DNA of 64,000 bases from Viscum album. Lineage: Eukaryota > Streptophyta > Magnoliopsida > Santalales > Viscaceae. The position numbers were made by a program, and so were the translations under genes. The notes below the pieces were generated by a model. The model saw nothing but the letters and a program-made list of their open reading frames with translations. It was not told the DNA's origin and ran no database searches. Shown piece by piece: positions 40,800 through 52,850 of the stretch (positions are counted from its first letter, which is position 1; each line of letters opens with the position of its first letter). The stretch spans positions 806,397,123 to 806,461,122 of the forward strand of contig OY728136.1 in assembly GCA_963277665.1 (NCBI GenBank). Direction: 5' to 3'.

Positions 40800-41236
40800 A
40801 AATGAAATCACCGCGCGTGCGTACGTACAGAATACCGTCTCCACGCCGTGGTGAAAACTATTTTCCACCACCACCTTACTTGGATGGGTATAATGGTGTA
40901 AATAATAACTATATATTTTTATTGTAAAGTGATATTGATTCTGAAATATTATACATACACTCCAATACAGTCCCACGATCATGAGAACGATATCATCGCT
41001 CGTGCGTACGTACGGACTATCGTCTCCACGACGCGATGAGATTCATTCTCCACTTTAACCATTCATGAATGATTATAAAGTATATATAATAAGTAATCAT
41101 GAAATATATGACATAATAATGATATTGTATTTACGTGTATATATATGTATGTCATCTACTTAATTCTGTTCTACTCAATAAGGAAACGAAAACAGCGTTC
41201 ATGCGTTTGTACGGCCTACCGTCTCCATGAACGGTG
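40800..41236 (+). repeat. Three covarying hairpin modules (A2 5' LTR)
   Basis: Modules lie at about 40813-40845, 40997-41030 and 41194-41230. Arms differ between modules but stay complementary within each: CGCGTG with CACGCC, CTCGTG with CACGAC, and CGTTCATG with CATGAACG. Between the arms is a loop containing GTACGTACG(G/A) and TACCGTCTC (TATCGTCTC in the middle module). The second and third anchors follow at 185 and 199 bp. Confidence 0.7.
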
Positions 41237-42830
41237 TATTTCTTTCCATTTACTGATTTATTATATATATGTATATTATGAATATATATATATATATATA
41301 ATTTTTTATATTCATGAATTAAGTAATCATGATCTAAGTAATCATATGACTAATTACAAGTCAAAACACGGACGACAAATGATTATTTTTTACCTAAAAC
41401 GCTCTTTAACATGGAATTTACAAAAGAACGGGTAATATAAAGTCATAAGTGACCCATATATGATATCATAACAATGAATATGATTCTGTAATAAGTAAAT
41501 GACATTATTTAAATCATTATACAGGTGGTTCGGACACTTACGAAGCAAATCAGACCTAAGGTAAGGAAAATATCACAATCTCATTTTTATCCGAGGTTGT
41601 TTATACTTTGGAATTTACTGGGTTGTATTTTATCATACACATCCAGTTTTCCTCAATATGTAATATTATTTCCATCCACCTAAAATTGTTTAAATACAAT
41701 TTTACCCTTCGGTGAGTTTTTAGTAAAAGATATGAAAGGAATCCTTTGTCGTTTTTCGTGCGAGGTATCTTTTTGACTTTTCCGACAAAAGTACGAGAAG
41801 AATGTTTTTTAACTTATACAACATGAATGGATTTTTAAAACATTATTTCCAAGAATAATCCTTTAAAAGTTTTCAAGTTTATTTTTAATCAATTTCTTTT
41901 AGTTTAATGTTTTATGACATTTTAAGAAAGGAAAAATGTTTTTGAAGAAGAAAGGATATTTTCCTCAAGAATGGAGTTCATGTGTTTTATCAAAATTATT
42001 TTCCATCTAAGATAATAAATGGTTCTGTTTTTATCCCTATTATTACATTGATTTGATTATGTTGTGATTGAATTATTTTTATGAATTCCTTTATCTTATA
42101 TGAATTGTTTTATGATGTCATGATGTTTAAGATTCCCATTTGTATTATATGGGTTATGCAATGATGTATGATTTATGATTTTGTGGGACAAATAAGAATG
42201 TTATCATTATGAGATTGGTGGGACCTATATCTCCCTCTAATGGATTGGGTAATGATTTTATATCTCATGAGATAGACATGGATGGAATGGTAGGTTATAC
42301 CGGTTCGGTGAAACAGGACTGAAACGAGGGTGACTCAGTTCAGAAAGGGAATTTGTCCACTAAGATAGTCATGGAAATGAGTCTTGACTAATAAGAAATG
42401 ATTCTCTATGATTATGTGTGTATGCCACAAAGTTTAATGTTTTAAGTTATGATTATTGTGATTATATTTCATTTCCATGATTTATCCCAGGTTATTAAAT
42501 TATGATCTCTTTTATAGGTTAAGATTTCCAAAAGTTATGTGCTTATGTATATGATGTGATTGATATTTCTTTTGTTTACCCTTACTGAGCATTTGAGCTC
42601 ACCCTTTTATGTTTTCTTTTCCCCAGGATATAAAGAAAGGTTTTAGGTATAAAAAAGGAAGATCTTTATGGGAGATGTTGAAGATCTTTCACCGGGATTA
42701 GAAGATTATATTCCGAGTTTCCAAAGACACTACACTATTACGATCCTTGTGTGTGTGTTTTTGTTATGTACAAAGTATTCCGCAAATGTAATGTAATGTC
42801 AATGTACGTCAAGCTTCAGGTCTCTACAGT

Positions 42831-42842
42831 TGGTATCAGAGG
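42831..42842 (+). other. A2 primer binding site (initiator tRNA-Met type)
   Basis: TGGTATCAGAGG follows the LTR after a GT spacer. It matches the plant initiator tRNA-Met primer sequence TGGTATCAGAGC at 11 of 12 positions. Confidence 0.9.
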
Positions 42843-43088
42843 AAAGGTTTAGTCAACCTTTGGAAACTAGTATGCGAAAACCTTAGTGAGATCCCTAGAG
42901 ATATTTCTAAGGTATGTCTAGGGATGTCCCTAAGGTTAAGTATACATATAGGCTATAGTACTAGAATTACTCTAACGATCATAGAATTAAACCTAAGATG
43001 TTAGATATTGAAGGTAATCCCCCTTTATTATGTTGTTTTCCCTAGAATGATTTTTGCCTCTCACACTTTTCATTTGGGGTTTTAGAAA

Positions 43089-43658
43089 ATGGTTGGGAAC
43101 AAGATGATTCACGATAATGGAGGATATGATGGACAATGGAATGATATTATTCACGAGCAACCAAATGAAATGGGATTTGGAAGTCCAAACATAATTATTA
43201 TGCCAAATCAGCAATCTCATAATTTGATCAATAATGTAAAATTGGGTAAGTTTCCTGACTCGGCTAATAAGTGAAAGATGGAGTTTCATGATGATCATGC
43301 AGGAAAGAAAGTTCAATTTCCCCTATGTAAATCATGTGGGAAGAGGCATCAATTAGAATGTTTCAAAGGAACTGGAAGATGCTTTGGGTGTGGAAAAGAA
43401 GGACACAAAGACAGTAAGTGCAAAGGAAAAGGTTTAGTTATCACCAGGGATGAGGATAACGGTATTTCTACGACATCAACAATGGTTAAATGTTTTAAAT
43501 ATGGAATGTAAGGGAATTATGCAAACCAATGCCCTATGGGAAAGTCTCATGAAGAGAATCAGTATGGTCATATGGGTAGTATTTATGTGGATTATGATTA
43601 AGAGACTACAAATGATATGTGAGATAAAATATTTGTTGAAGCTCGGTCAATGGTTTAA
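43089..43658 (+). pseudogene. A2 mini-gag: nucleocapsid-like zinc-knuckle protein, 190-codon frame
   Basis: One frame from ATG 43089 to TAA 43656-43658, with four premature stops and no frameshift. It starts MVGNKMIHDNGG. A hinge-like CKSCGKRHQLEC follows, then a perfect CCHC knuckle CFGCGKEGHKDSKC (about 43385-43425) and a decayed third knuckle ending NYANQCP. The knuckles bind nucleic acid in gypsy Gag proteins. The capsid assembly domain is missing, so alone it could not build particles; a role in packaging by a helper is possible but inferred. It has the same length as the A1 copy (14600-15169). Confidence 0.82.
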
Positions 43659-44272
43659 GAATGTAGTGGAATGATTACATGTTTATCATGTGAAATGTTG
43701 TATAAGTAATCTCATGGTACAATGGAATAAAGAGACATCTAAGGATTGTTACACTGTTGGCTTTCCTTATGTTTTGAAAGTGTATGATTAATGGTACCAG
43801 TAACCATGAAAGGTTATTCAGATATTTTTGGAAAGCAGATGATATGCGCATATTGAAGGGATAAAGAGAAAATGAAATGTTTGACAGTATTCATGATCTC
43901 ATGAGTGATATAAGGACTAAGTGATATCATGGTTTGAGTATATAGATTTTTGAGGATTTTGGTATGTGAAAAGTGTTATCTTTTAACTGCATTCAAGTTT
44001 TCACTATGGTTCAATGGGTATTGAAGAGAATACATGATTAAGGCCTTTGAATGTTTGGAATGTGACCAACAAGACATATCTTATGATATATGGGGATCAA
44101 CGATGGTATTAAATCTTTGTTAATCGTTTTCACTATATAATGAGAATGGACTGCAGTATTATGGATAAGCCTAAAGACTAGAATGGATTATGTTGGACAT
44201 AAGTTAGTATTGTTTAAGGATAGAAGTTTTTTTAGATATTATTGATGGGATGTTATGGTAATATAGTTTTAG
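43659..44272 (+). other. A2 internal region with no recognised coding content
   Basis: About 600 bp between the mini-gag and the antisense tRNA-like unit. The corresponding part of A1 is about 13966-14599 and is alignable in places, for example around ATTATATCACTTTGTCCTTA in A1 against the complement of TAAGGACTAAGTGATATCAT in A2. It is therefore an inherited part of the family, but no RT, protease or integrase motif is visible in any frame. Confidence 0.6.
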
Positions 44273-44396
44273 AAAAAGGAAAACCTGCAGGACGGGCGAC
44301 AACCCAACGCGTCGGACAAGGTCGTAGGAATCAAACCCACAACCGAAGTGTGACTGGCCTTTATCACCTACCACTGGCCTACATGAAGTCCCTGGT
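44273..44396 (-). ncRNA. tRNA-derived, pol III-type unit (SINE-like), antisense inside A2
   Basis: Read on the minus strand: box A-like TAGGCCAGTGG (44371-44381), central CCAGTCACAC with GTC at the anticodon-like place, box B GGTTTGATTCC (44327-44337), a short GC-rich body and a T5 terminator-like run (complement of AAAAA at 44273-44277). It occupies the same position and orientation relative to the element as the A1 unit at 13838-13960. The CCTGTCAC-like centre recalls tRNA-Asp(GUC), but that identity is tentative. Confidence 0.65.
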
Positions 44397-45054
44397 TAGT
44401 GGAAACTAGTTTTATTTTATTAAGCGGTATGATATATGAAGTATAAGTTCATTTTACGAACTATATAGACTTAATGTCACTATAGATGGACTTATGTAAT
44501 TTTTGATAACATTTCTAACCTTTTGTTTCAGACAGATGGAATGACCCATCATTCTATCACATGATCTGCTAACACATCACGAATGACAAATTCAACTTCA
44601 TTTCATTAAGAGATGAAGTGTAAATTGTCCAAAGAATGACAAACGGTGAGACTATACCAAAATCATGAAAGTATTTCTTCTAATTCCAATTTCATCAACT
44701 TTAGGGAAATGATCTTAAAAACCAAAAATGTTGTCCTAGTGCTCTTATATCTGATGAATCTGATGGTACCCTAGATCATCACAAATTTATGGCTTTTTGA
44801 TTACTGGCTTTTACATAGCCATGTTCTCTACCACTCTCCATCAGAACATGATGGGTAGATTTCTCTCCCATAACCATATTTTCACCTATGTGGAAACCCA
44901 GTGATTAGTTTATTTGGGTAACCGTTAAGTTTCATACATTTTTTTTAATGATTAGTTTTGGTATTCCTTTTTACGATGTGTGTTTCTATCAAAGAAACTT
45001 TCGAATAGTAAACCATTTATAACCCCGACGAATTTCGAGGGCGAAATTCATTTT

Positions 45055-45067
45055 AAGGGGGGTAGAA
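45055..45067 (+). other. A2 polypurine tract
   Basis: AAGGGGGGTAGAA directly before the 3' LTR, preceded at 45034-45049 by TTCGAGGGCGAAATTC, the box usually found at the end of Tekay-like internal regions. Confidence 0.88.
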
Positions 45068-46910
45068 TGTAACAGCTCAAGATTTTATAAAAAAATATTC
45101 TTTTTAATTTCATTAATGTCTTGTGTTGTACGCTAAAATAAAAGGAGATTTCAAAACACGTATCCTTGACTTGCCTGGCATTACACGCAATCGCGACCTT
45201 CCTCGATAGCATGTGTAGTACGCGATACCGAGTTTCACTAAACAACGATATGCTATTAAAATATTTTTAAAACTAACCATTATGAATAGTAATATCCACC
45301 TTTTAAAATGATAGAAATTTTAGTTCTCAAAATGGAATTCATTCTTGGATTCGGAGTATCGAATTTAGCGTATGGTGAAATTTTGGTACTTTTCAGATAA
45401 CATTCATATTCCGATGAATAGTGAAAATTACTAAATTATAATTAAAAACAATTTTTTTAATAGAAATAATTAATAGTGATAAATTATTAATTTGAGTGGT
45501 TTTAAAGTATATTTAGAATATATTTTTACAATTTAATACAATGTTCGTCATTGGATGTAATTTCAAATTTAAACCAGTCATAAACAAGTGTCAGTCTTTT
45601 GATAGTTATTATCTGTTAAGAACACGCTATTTGTTTTGATGATGGGAATTAATTTTTAAATTAATTAATCCAACTGATATGTTTTGAATTTGATAAAATA
45701 TACATCATTTTTGAATTCATAATATCAAATATAACGTAGTTCTAATTTTTGGTATTTTTCTGAAAACTTTCATTTTTTGGTGAATAGTGAAACCACTAAG
45801 TGGTAGTTAAAAAACTGAATTTTTCATAAAAAATTATTTTACCGCTTCTATTAGTGGAATTTCGAAAATCCAAGAGACACGGTTGATGTCAGTAAGTAAA
45901 ATGTGGTTCAATGAGATGAAAATAATTTTTTGGTGAATAGTAACTTTTTACATTTTTTAACCACGGTTAAAAGTAAATAGGGAAATTAAGGGTAAAAATG
46001 ATATTATTATTACTCTAACCCATGTCCTAATTCTATTTTACAAATTTAATTCGACCAAAAACAACATTAGGAATAAAATATGACCATTTAGGCCCACATG
46101 GATTAGATTAGAACATTTATTATTAATTTATTTAAGGAAGGGTTAAAATAGTTAAAATCAAAGTTTAATAAATAAATCATTTTTAATATGGGGATATACA
46201 TAAGATAAATTCGACTATAAATATTCACTAGAAATTTAAGAAGATTTAATACATAATGGTAATTTATTTTTAATATTTAGACATTAAATAATTTAATTTA
46301 TTTATGACACAAAGAAGACGCAATAATTGTCTTATTAATGAAATATTGACATAATTGATGTTATAAATACCCAAATAATTATAATTTGAGACTTTTTATG
46401 AATTCCACTAATTTTCTAGGTTAATATGACATGTTATTATAGTTTAAATAAACGTTTTTAGAACTAATAATTCATTTATGATTTTCAAAAATATCAATTA
46501 CTAAATAGTGTCAAAATTGACATAAAATAGTTTTTAAAACAAATATTATATTATTAATTGTTATTTTATTCCTAAAAATCTATGGTTCGGCTAAATGACA
46601 TATATAAGGTTATATATATTAATAATAAACAACTTGGGGTTAGTTTGGCTTGATATAGTAAGTTTATTAACCTTATAGTATTAGAACACAAGAAGACACG
46701 GTAAAAGTAAAATTATTTAACTTAATGTTTAATCTAAATTATAAGGTTAAAATAGGAAACTAAACATGTCTAAATTCTATTGGATGAGATTATTTATACC
46801 CATCCCCACCTTAGCCTCTAAATAAATCAATTTGGAGCTATTTAAAACCGAACTTGACTTCATAATAAAATAATATTTTTAGTTATTTCAAAGGTTCCCC
46901 TCTCCCCCCT

Positions 46911-46918
46911 TATAAAAG
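46911..46918 (+). promoter_or_regulatory. Putative TATA box, A2 3' LTR
   Basis: TATAAAAG after CTCCCCCCT and before GGGCACCTCC, matching the 5' LTR copy at 40466. Confidence 0.65.
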
Positions 46919-47249
46919 GGCACCTCCTCCCTCTCTTCCTCACACAACTATGAGCATTCAAGCTCGGTCAACCCCTGACAAATTCTCTTCTCCTCTTCCC
47001 TAAAACATCCTAGAGGTTTTGGTCTTCCTCAAAGACGAATTTTAGTGCCCTAAGAGGAGGTCTCAAAGAGGCGCTTCAAAGAAGAGGTAATTTCTGTTAC
47101 CGATTCTTTCACCTTTGTTTCTTCTTCCACTTCTTCTTCTTAGGTGGTTTCATTATGAAGTAATAACATCAGTATCACTCATATACTGATATATTATTAT
47201 AAGTATTAAACAATCCTATTTCACCATCTATCCATCCTACGGAAAACGA

Positions 47250-47680
47250 AATCACCGCGCGTGTGTACGTACGGAATACCATCTCCACGCCGTGGTGAAA
47301 TCTATTTTCCACCACCACCTTACTTGGATGGGTATAATGGTGTAAATAATAACTATATATTTTAATTTTAAAGTGATATTGATTACGAAATAGTATATAT
47401 ACACTCCAATACAGTCCCACGATCATGAGAATGATATCATCGCTCGTGCGTACGTACGGACTACCGTCTCCACGATGCGATGAGATTCATTCTCCACATT
47501 AACCATTCATGAATGATTATAAAGTATATATAATAAGTAATCATGAAATATATGACATAATAATGATACTGTATTTACGTGTATATATATGTATGTCATC
47601 TACTTAATTCTGTTCAACTCAATAAGGAAACGAAAACAGCGTTCTTGCGTACGCACGGCCTACAGTCTCCATGAACGGTG
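47250..47680 (+). repeat. Three covarying hairpin modules (A2 3' LTR)
   Basis: Copies of the 5' LTR modules. The middle one reads CGCTCGTGCGTACGTACGGA then CTACCGTCTCCACGA. The first has lost one core base (GTGTGTACGTACGG) and the third has CGTACGCACGG. Confidence 0.7.
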
Positions 47681-49279
47681 TATTTCTTTCCATTTACTGA
47701 TTTATTATATATATGTATATTCTGAATATATATATATATATATATATAATGTTTTATATTCTTGAATTATGTAATCATGATCTAAGTAATCATATGACTA
47801 ATTACAAGTCAAAACACGGACGACAAATGAAACAATTTTACCCAAAATGCTCTTTAACAAGAAATTTACAAAAGAACGGGTAATATAAAGTCATAAGTGA
47901 ACCATATATGATATCATAACAATGAATATGATTCTGTAATAAGTCAATGACATTATTTAAATCATTATACAGGAGGTTCAGACACTTACGAAGCAAATCG
48001 GACCTAAGGTAAGGAAAATATCACAATCTCATTTTTTATCCGAGATTGTTTATACTTTGGAATTTACTGGGGTGTATTTTATCATACATATCCATTTTTC
48101 CTCAATATGTAATATTATTTCCATCCACCTAAAATTTTTTAAATACAATTTTACCCTTCGGTGAGTTTTTAGTAAAATATATGAAAGGAATCCTTTGTCG
48201 TTTTTCATACGAGGTATCTTTTTGAATTTTCTGTCAAAAGTACGAGAAGAATGTTTTTTTAACTTATACGACATGAATGGATTTTTAAAACATTATTTCC
48301 AAGAATCATCCTTTACAAGTTTTCAAGTTTATTTTTAATCAAATTCTTTTAGTTTAATGTTGTATGACATTTTAAGAAATGAAAAATGTTCTTGAAGAAG
48401 AAAGGATATTTTCCTCAAGAATGGAGTTCAAGTGTTTTATCAAAATTATTTTCCATCTAAGATAATAAAGGGTTCTGTTTTTATACCTATTATTACATTG
48501 ATTTGATTTTGTTGTGATGGAATTATTTTTATGAATTCCTTTATCTTATATGAATTGTTTTATGATGCCATGATGTTTAAGATTCCCATTTGTATTACAT
48601 GGGTTACGCAATGATGTATGATTTATGATTTTGTGGCACACATAAGAATGGAATCATTATGAGATGGGTGGGACCTATATCTCCATCCAATGCATTGGGT
48701 AAAGATTGTATATCTCATGAGATAGACATGGCTGGAATGGTAGGTTATACCGGTTCAGTGAAATAGGACTGAAACGCGGGTGACTCGGTTCAGAAAAGGA
48801 CTTTGTCCACTAAGATAGTCATGGAAATGAGTCTTGACTAATAAGAAATGATTATCTATGATTATGTCTCTACGACACAATGTTTAATGTTTTAAGTTAT
48901 GATTATTGTGATTACATCTCACTGGCATGTGTTATCCCAGGTTATGAAATTATGATCTCTTTTACAGGTTAAGATTTCCAAAAGTTATGTGCTTATGTAT
49001 ATGATGAGATTGATATTTCTTTTGTTTACACTTACTAAGCATTTGAGCTCACCCTTTTATGTTTTCTTTTCCCCGGGATATAAAGAAAGGTTTTAGGTAT
49101 AAAAAAAAGAAGATATTTATGGGAGATATTGAAGATCTTTCACCAGGATTAGAAGATTATATTCCAAGTTTCCAAAGACACTAAACTATTACGATCCTTG
49201 TGTGTGTGTTTTTGTTATGTACTATGTATTCCACAAATTTAACGTAATGTCAATGTACGTCAAGCTTCGGGTCTCTACA

Positions 49280-49284
49280 AGTAT
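49280..49284. repeat. Target site duplication of A2, right copy (AGTAT)
   Basis: An exact repeat of 38619-38623. Confidence 0.94.
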
Positions 49285-52199
49285 TAAACATATAAAAACA
49301 GAAAATAAATATTATAACTACTATACTTGAATAATTTCATCAAAATTGATTACAAATTGGTTTCAAATACTGCTAAGTTTAGTTTTTTCAATGTAATCAT
49401 AATTCCGTATTTCAAAGACATTTATTAATAAAGTTTTTTATTTAATTCTAGAATAAGAACATGAATATTAAATTTATAATCAATTATGTGTGATGAATAT
49501 CCTAATAGGTAAATTGGTTAAATATTTTAATGGTTAATTGTTCAATGGATTTCAATTCCATACATGAATATATAGTGATTTAATGAAAAAAATGAAAAGT
49601 GGTGTCTATTTGAATAGATATCATAAAAAAGTGATTATGAGTTTTATAGAATAATGTATAAATTAATTGAGTTGTGCTATAATTGAAAAAGTATATAAAA
49701 ATATTTAAATTTCATTGGATAGATAGCGACCTATGGTTGAAATATCATCCATGAAATGAAGTCATTGATAGGAAATATAATACATCACTTTCAGAAAATG
49801 ATTGATTTATGATGGAACATCATGTAAATTTTGTTTTTTATATAAATTACTATGATATTTAGAGATATTTTAATGATTAGTGGTGTTTTATAGATATGAA
49901 ATCAATTTAAAATATGTTTATTAATGGTCAAAATGGTTCTGTGGATGTGAAATATCATTAAATATTACAGGAAACATCAAAAAATATATATCTTTCCTAA
50001 GGATCTATAAATATCATTGATTAATCCCTCTAGTTTATGGGTGATTTTATAGGTAATGTAGGTGATGTAATAAGGGATTATAAAACTATATGTCTTACAG
50101 AATTTGATGATGCATAATGTAAGGCTGAAGACATTGGTGTCAATTAAAATGATGAATAAGATGATTATAGATGTATAATATTTAGGTATTTAGTAGTTTT
50201 TTATATTTTATATTTTTATTAAATATTATGTACAATAATGACTGATTTTTAGATATCTTGAATTAATGATCTATTATTTCCCTTCACTAATACAAGTAAT
50301 TATTAGTTTTTTATATTTTATTTTTTTGTTAGAATATATTATATATTGAATATTTTATTCTAAAATATATTTATAATTATTTTATATTATATAAATATTA
50401 ACCAATATTTATATTATAAATTATCATGTTTTTGGTATATGTTTATAGGAAATGATTATATTTGATTCCATTTTTTTATTTCGTATTTCAATTTCCAATT
50501 TCATATAGGTATAATCATTATATTCCAGAATTAATTGATATATTATATTTTATATTTTTATTTAAAATTTAAAACATGTAAAATATTCTGATTGGATATA
50601 GATAATCGAAGAAAACAATTTTGTTCTGTTGTCGATTCTAGACTACCTACTGACAATAATGATTGATCTGATCAGAATGATTTTTTTCCTTATATGAATG
50701 TCATAGGATAAGCTCGATTGATGATTCCGGATCGTGTTCCAATGAGGCAAACAAATATTGATATTATATCACATACATGGAGGTATATATAATTTTTCGT
50801 TATATTTATATTATATTTAATTTTTGTGTAAACTTTTACAATAATATTTTTGTAATCAATTATTATTTTAACATTTTTTCTAATTAATTTGTTGTGCATG
50901 ATGGTGTAATTCTCTATGGTTTTTTAGATCCATGGTTCTCATAAGACTATGTTATGATCATTTTTGAGCTATAAGGGAGCTATTGGAGAGACGATATCAG
51001 TTTTCTCATCTGTTACACGGTGTGAGGAGAGGTTGACATCTCAAAATGAGATGATATAGTGGATATAGTGATAGAGGTTGGTGGACTGTGAGAATATCAT
51101 TAACGAGATTAGAATATGATGATGTATGTCTGAGGGCTTGATCATTGCATTTGTATGTAGTTTCCTACCATGGATCTTTTGAATGATGCACCTCCACATG
51201 GAAAGAGTTGATGATTCATGATGTTTTATAAAATTTTTATTATTTGAGGGTGACAATAATATTATTTATGAAATGATGTATTACATTTAAGACAATTTTA
51301 ATATTTAATTTTTTTATTTTTTAGTTATTTTTAGACATTCAAAAAAATTGTAAATTTTTATGGGTCTGTAATGTCTTTCATTTATTTATATTTTTTAGAA
51401 ATACATTTCAATGCCTTAACATTATTTATTTAGTTTTAATTATTTAAATATTTTGGCATATATTACATTAAAATTATTTTTTTTTATAAATATAATATTT
51501 ATTTTCTTTTCTTTTCCATTCTTTTATATTTAATGTTTTCATTATAATTTAATGTTTTTGAGTATAATTTTTTTAAAAAAAATATACTTGTAATGGAGGA
51601 AAAATATATCAGTCATATTATCAATTATGAAAGTCCGCCTCAATTAATTCTTTTTTAAACCAGATTAAAATTATAAAATATTTCTAATCTTCCTCAGTTA
51701 TTAACTAATTTTTATGCACCATCAGAAAAATGCAATATCTCTATATTATACTCTCAAAAACAACATGGGGATTGATATAATTGTTTCTCTCTCAATATGA
51801 ATATGTAATAAATATTTGTTGCTTGTGGTGATTACGAAATTTTAATTGGTATTCATAAAATCAGGGATTCAAGGATTTATTTAATAAAAGTATTAAAAAT
51901 GTGATTAAATAGAAAATTTTTGTGCAATGGAAAATGATAAAATGATAATGTAACTAAAACTGAGTTCAAATTATGGTGATCAGTTTTCCACTGAAAATAA
52001 ACTAGTTAATGGAGATGAATGTGATGATGAAGGGATTTTTTGAGGGTGCATTCCAAAGCTTGTAAATAAATATTATGTAAAATATAATGATGTATAAAAT
52101 ACTTCTTGAAAATAATTATTCTGTAGACCATTAAAGATGGATTAAATCAATGAATGTAATATTATTGGAGTTCAATCAACCCCCAGTAAATCAATACAG
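49285..52199. other. Unassigned AT-rich DNA right of A2
   Basis: AT-rich throughout. A somewhat less AT-rich patch at about 50640-51260 has short coding-like runs on both strands, but nothing I can match to a family. Upstream parts of the Ty1/copia relic that begins near 52200 (gag, integrase) may lie here, but I cannot recognise them. Confidence 0.5.
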
Positions 52200-52850
52200 A
52201 TGAAGGACCAATAGCTATCTTCTATGTTATCATTGGTGGAACCAAAAACATTTCAATAGTATGTTAATGATGACATTTGGGTAAACTCTATGCACATGAA
52301 TATTTACAAAAATGAAATAGAGAAGGTTGTGGATGTTATTCTGATGCCACATGAAAGGATCATCATCAAGACCAATTGGGTTTTCTGAAATATATTAAAT
52401 AAATAGGAAAAATATATAAGTAACATATCCTAAAATAAATATAATAATTATTTTTAAATTGATGTGATCAATGTTGATAAAACATTCAAACTTGTGTAAT
52501 TACTTTGAATAACAAAAATATTTTTTTCATGGGAGGAGGAAAGTATTCATGATATTAAAAATTGAAATCATGTCTCCCCTCTTTAATGTATTCCATGAAT
52601 ATATTGATTTTATGGAGAAATTTGGTGGATTCCTCATTGATAATGACGAAGATAATGTATGTCATGTTAATAAGGACTTGTATGGGCTTAAGAAATCACC
52701 TAAACCATACAAGGTAAGACTAATATATGATGAAGCATATATTTCAAATAGGTATGGTGGATCACAACCAGTATATCCTGACTGAAAATAAGAATTGGAT
52801 AATGGTTATTGTATATGTGGATAGTAAAAACATTATAGGTTTATAATAAT
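52200..52850 (+). pseudogene. Ty1/copia reverse transcriptase relic
   Basis: Conceptual translation gives SLVEPKTFQ, DDIWVNSMH, NEIEKVVDVI and IIIKTNWVF at 52215-52388, matching the start of copia RT (EPK...W..AM..E, then I-x-T-K-W-V-F). VCHVNKDLYGLKKSP at about 52655-52700 corresponds to the V-x-x-L-x-K-A-L-Y-G-L-K-Q-x-P motif. IMVIVYVDS at about 52799-52825, one frame away, is the catalytic Y-V-D-D box with the last aspartate replaced by serine. Stops, a frameshift and a gap of unrelated sequence around 52400-52540 show it is long dead. No LTRs were found. Confidence 0.8.

Larger units (their letters stand above)
38624..42828 (+). repeat. A2 5' LTR
   Basis: A 4,205-bp direct repeat of 45068-49279, TGTAACAGCC...GGTCTCTACA. 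By eye the two copies are roughly 90-95 percent identical where I aligned them, closer than the A1 pair. Confidence 0.94.
38624..49279 (+). mobile_element. Element A2: non-autonomous long-LTR retrotransposon (LARD-like), plus strand
   Basis: A complete 10,656-bp insertion: 5' LTR 38624-42828, internal 42829-45067, 3' LTR 45068-49279, flanked by a perfect AGTAT duplication. The primer site is TGGTATCAGAGG and the polypurine tract AAGGGGGGTAGAA. The interior (2,239 bp; 2,241 bp in A1) contains the zinc-knuckle mini-gag, about 600 bp I cannot assign, and the antisense tRNA-like unit, with no pol genes. It is a sister of A1 in the opposite orientation. Mobility would need proteins in trans; element B is the closest candidate by LTR homology. 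Confidence 0.94.
45068..49279 (+). repeat. A2 3' LTR
   Basis: A 4,212-bp direct repeat of 38624-42828, starting TGTAACAGCT and ending GGTCTCTACA. It contains TATAAAAG at 46911-46918 and the three hairpin modules at about 47256-47289, 47441-47474 and 47639-47673. Confidence 0.94.

Noticed and set aside
40734..40982. Similar minus-strand frames at 40734-40982 and 47175-47426
   Set aside because: The similarity comes from the two A2 LTRs. They overlap the hairpin modules and are not kept in A1, so they are not genes.
50640..51260. Possible transposase or plant mobile domain relic
   Set aside because: A few peptide strings looked suggestive, but no ordered motif set could be assembled on either strand.
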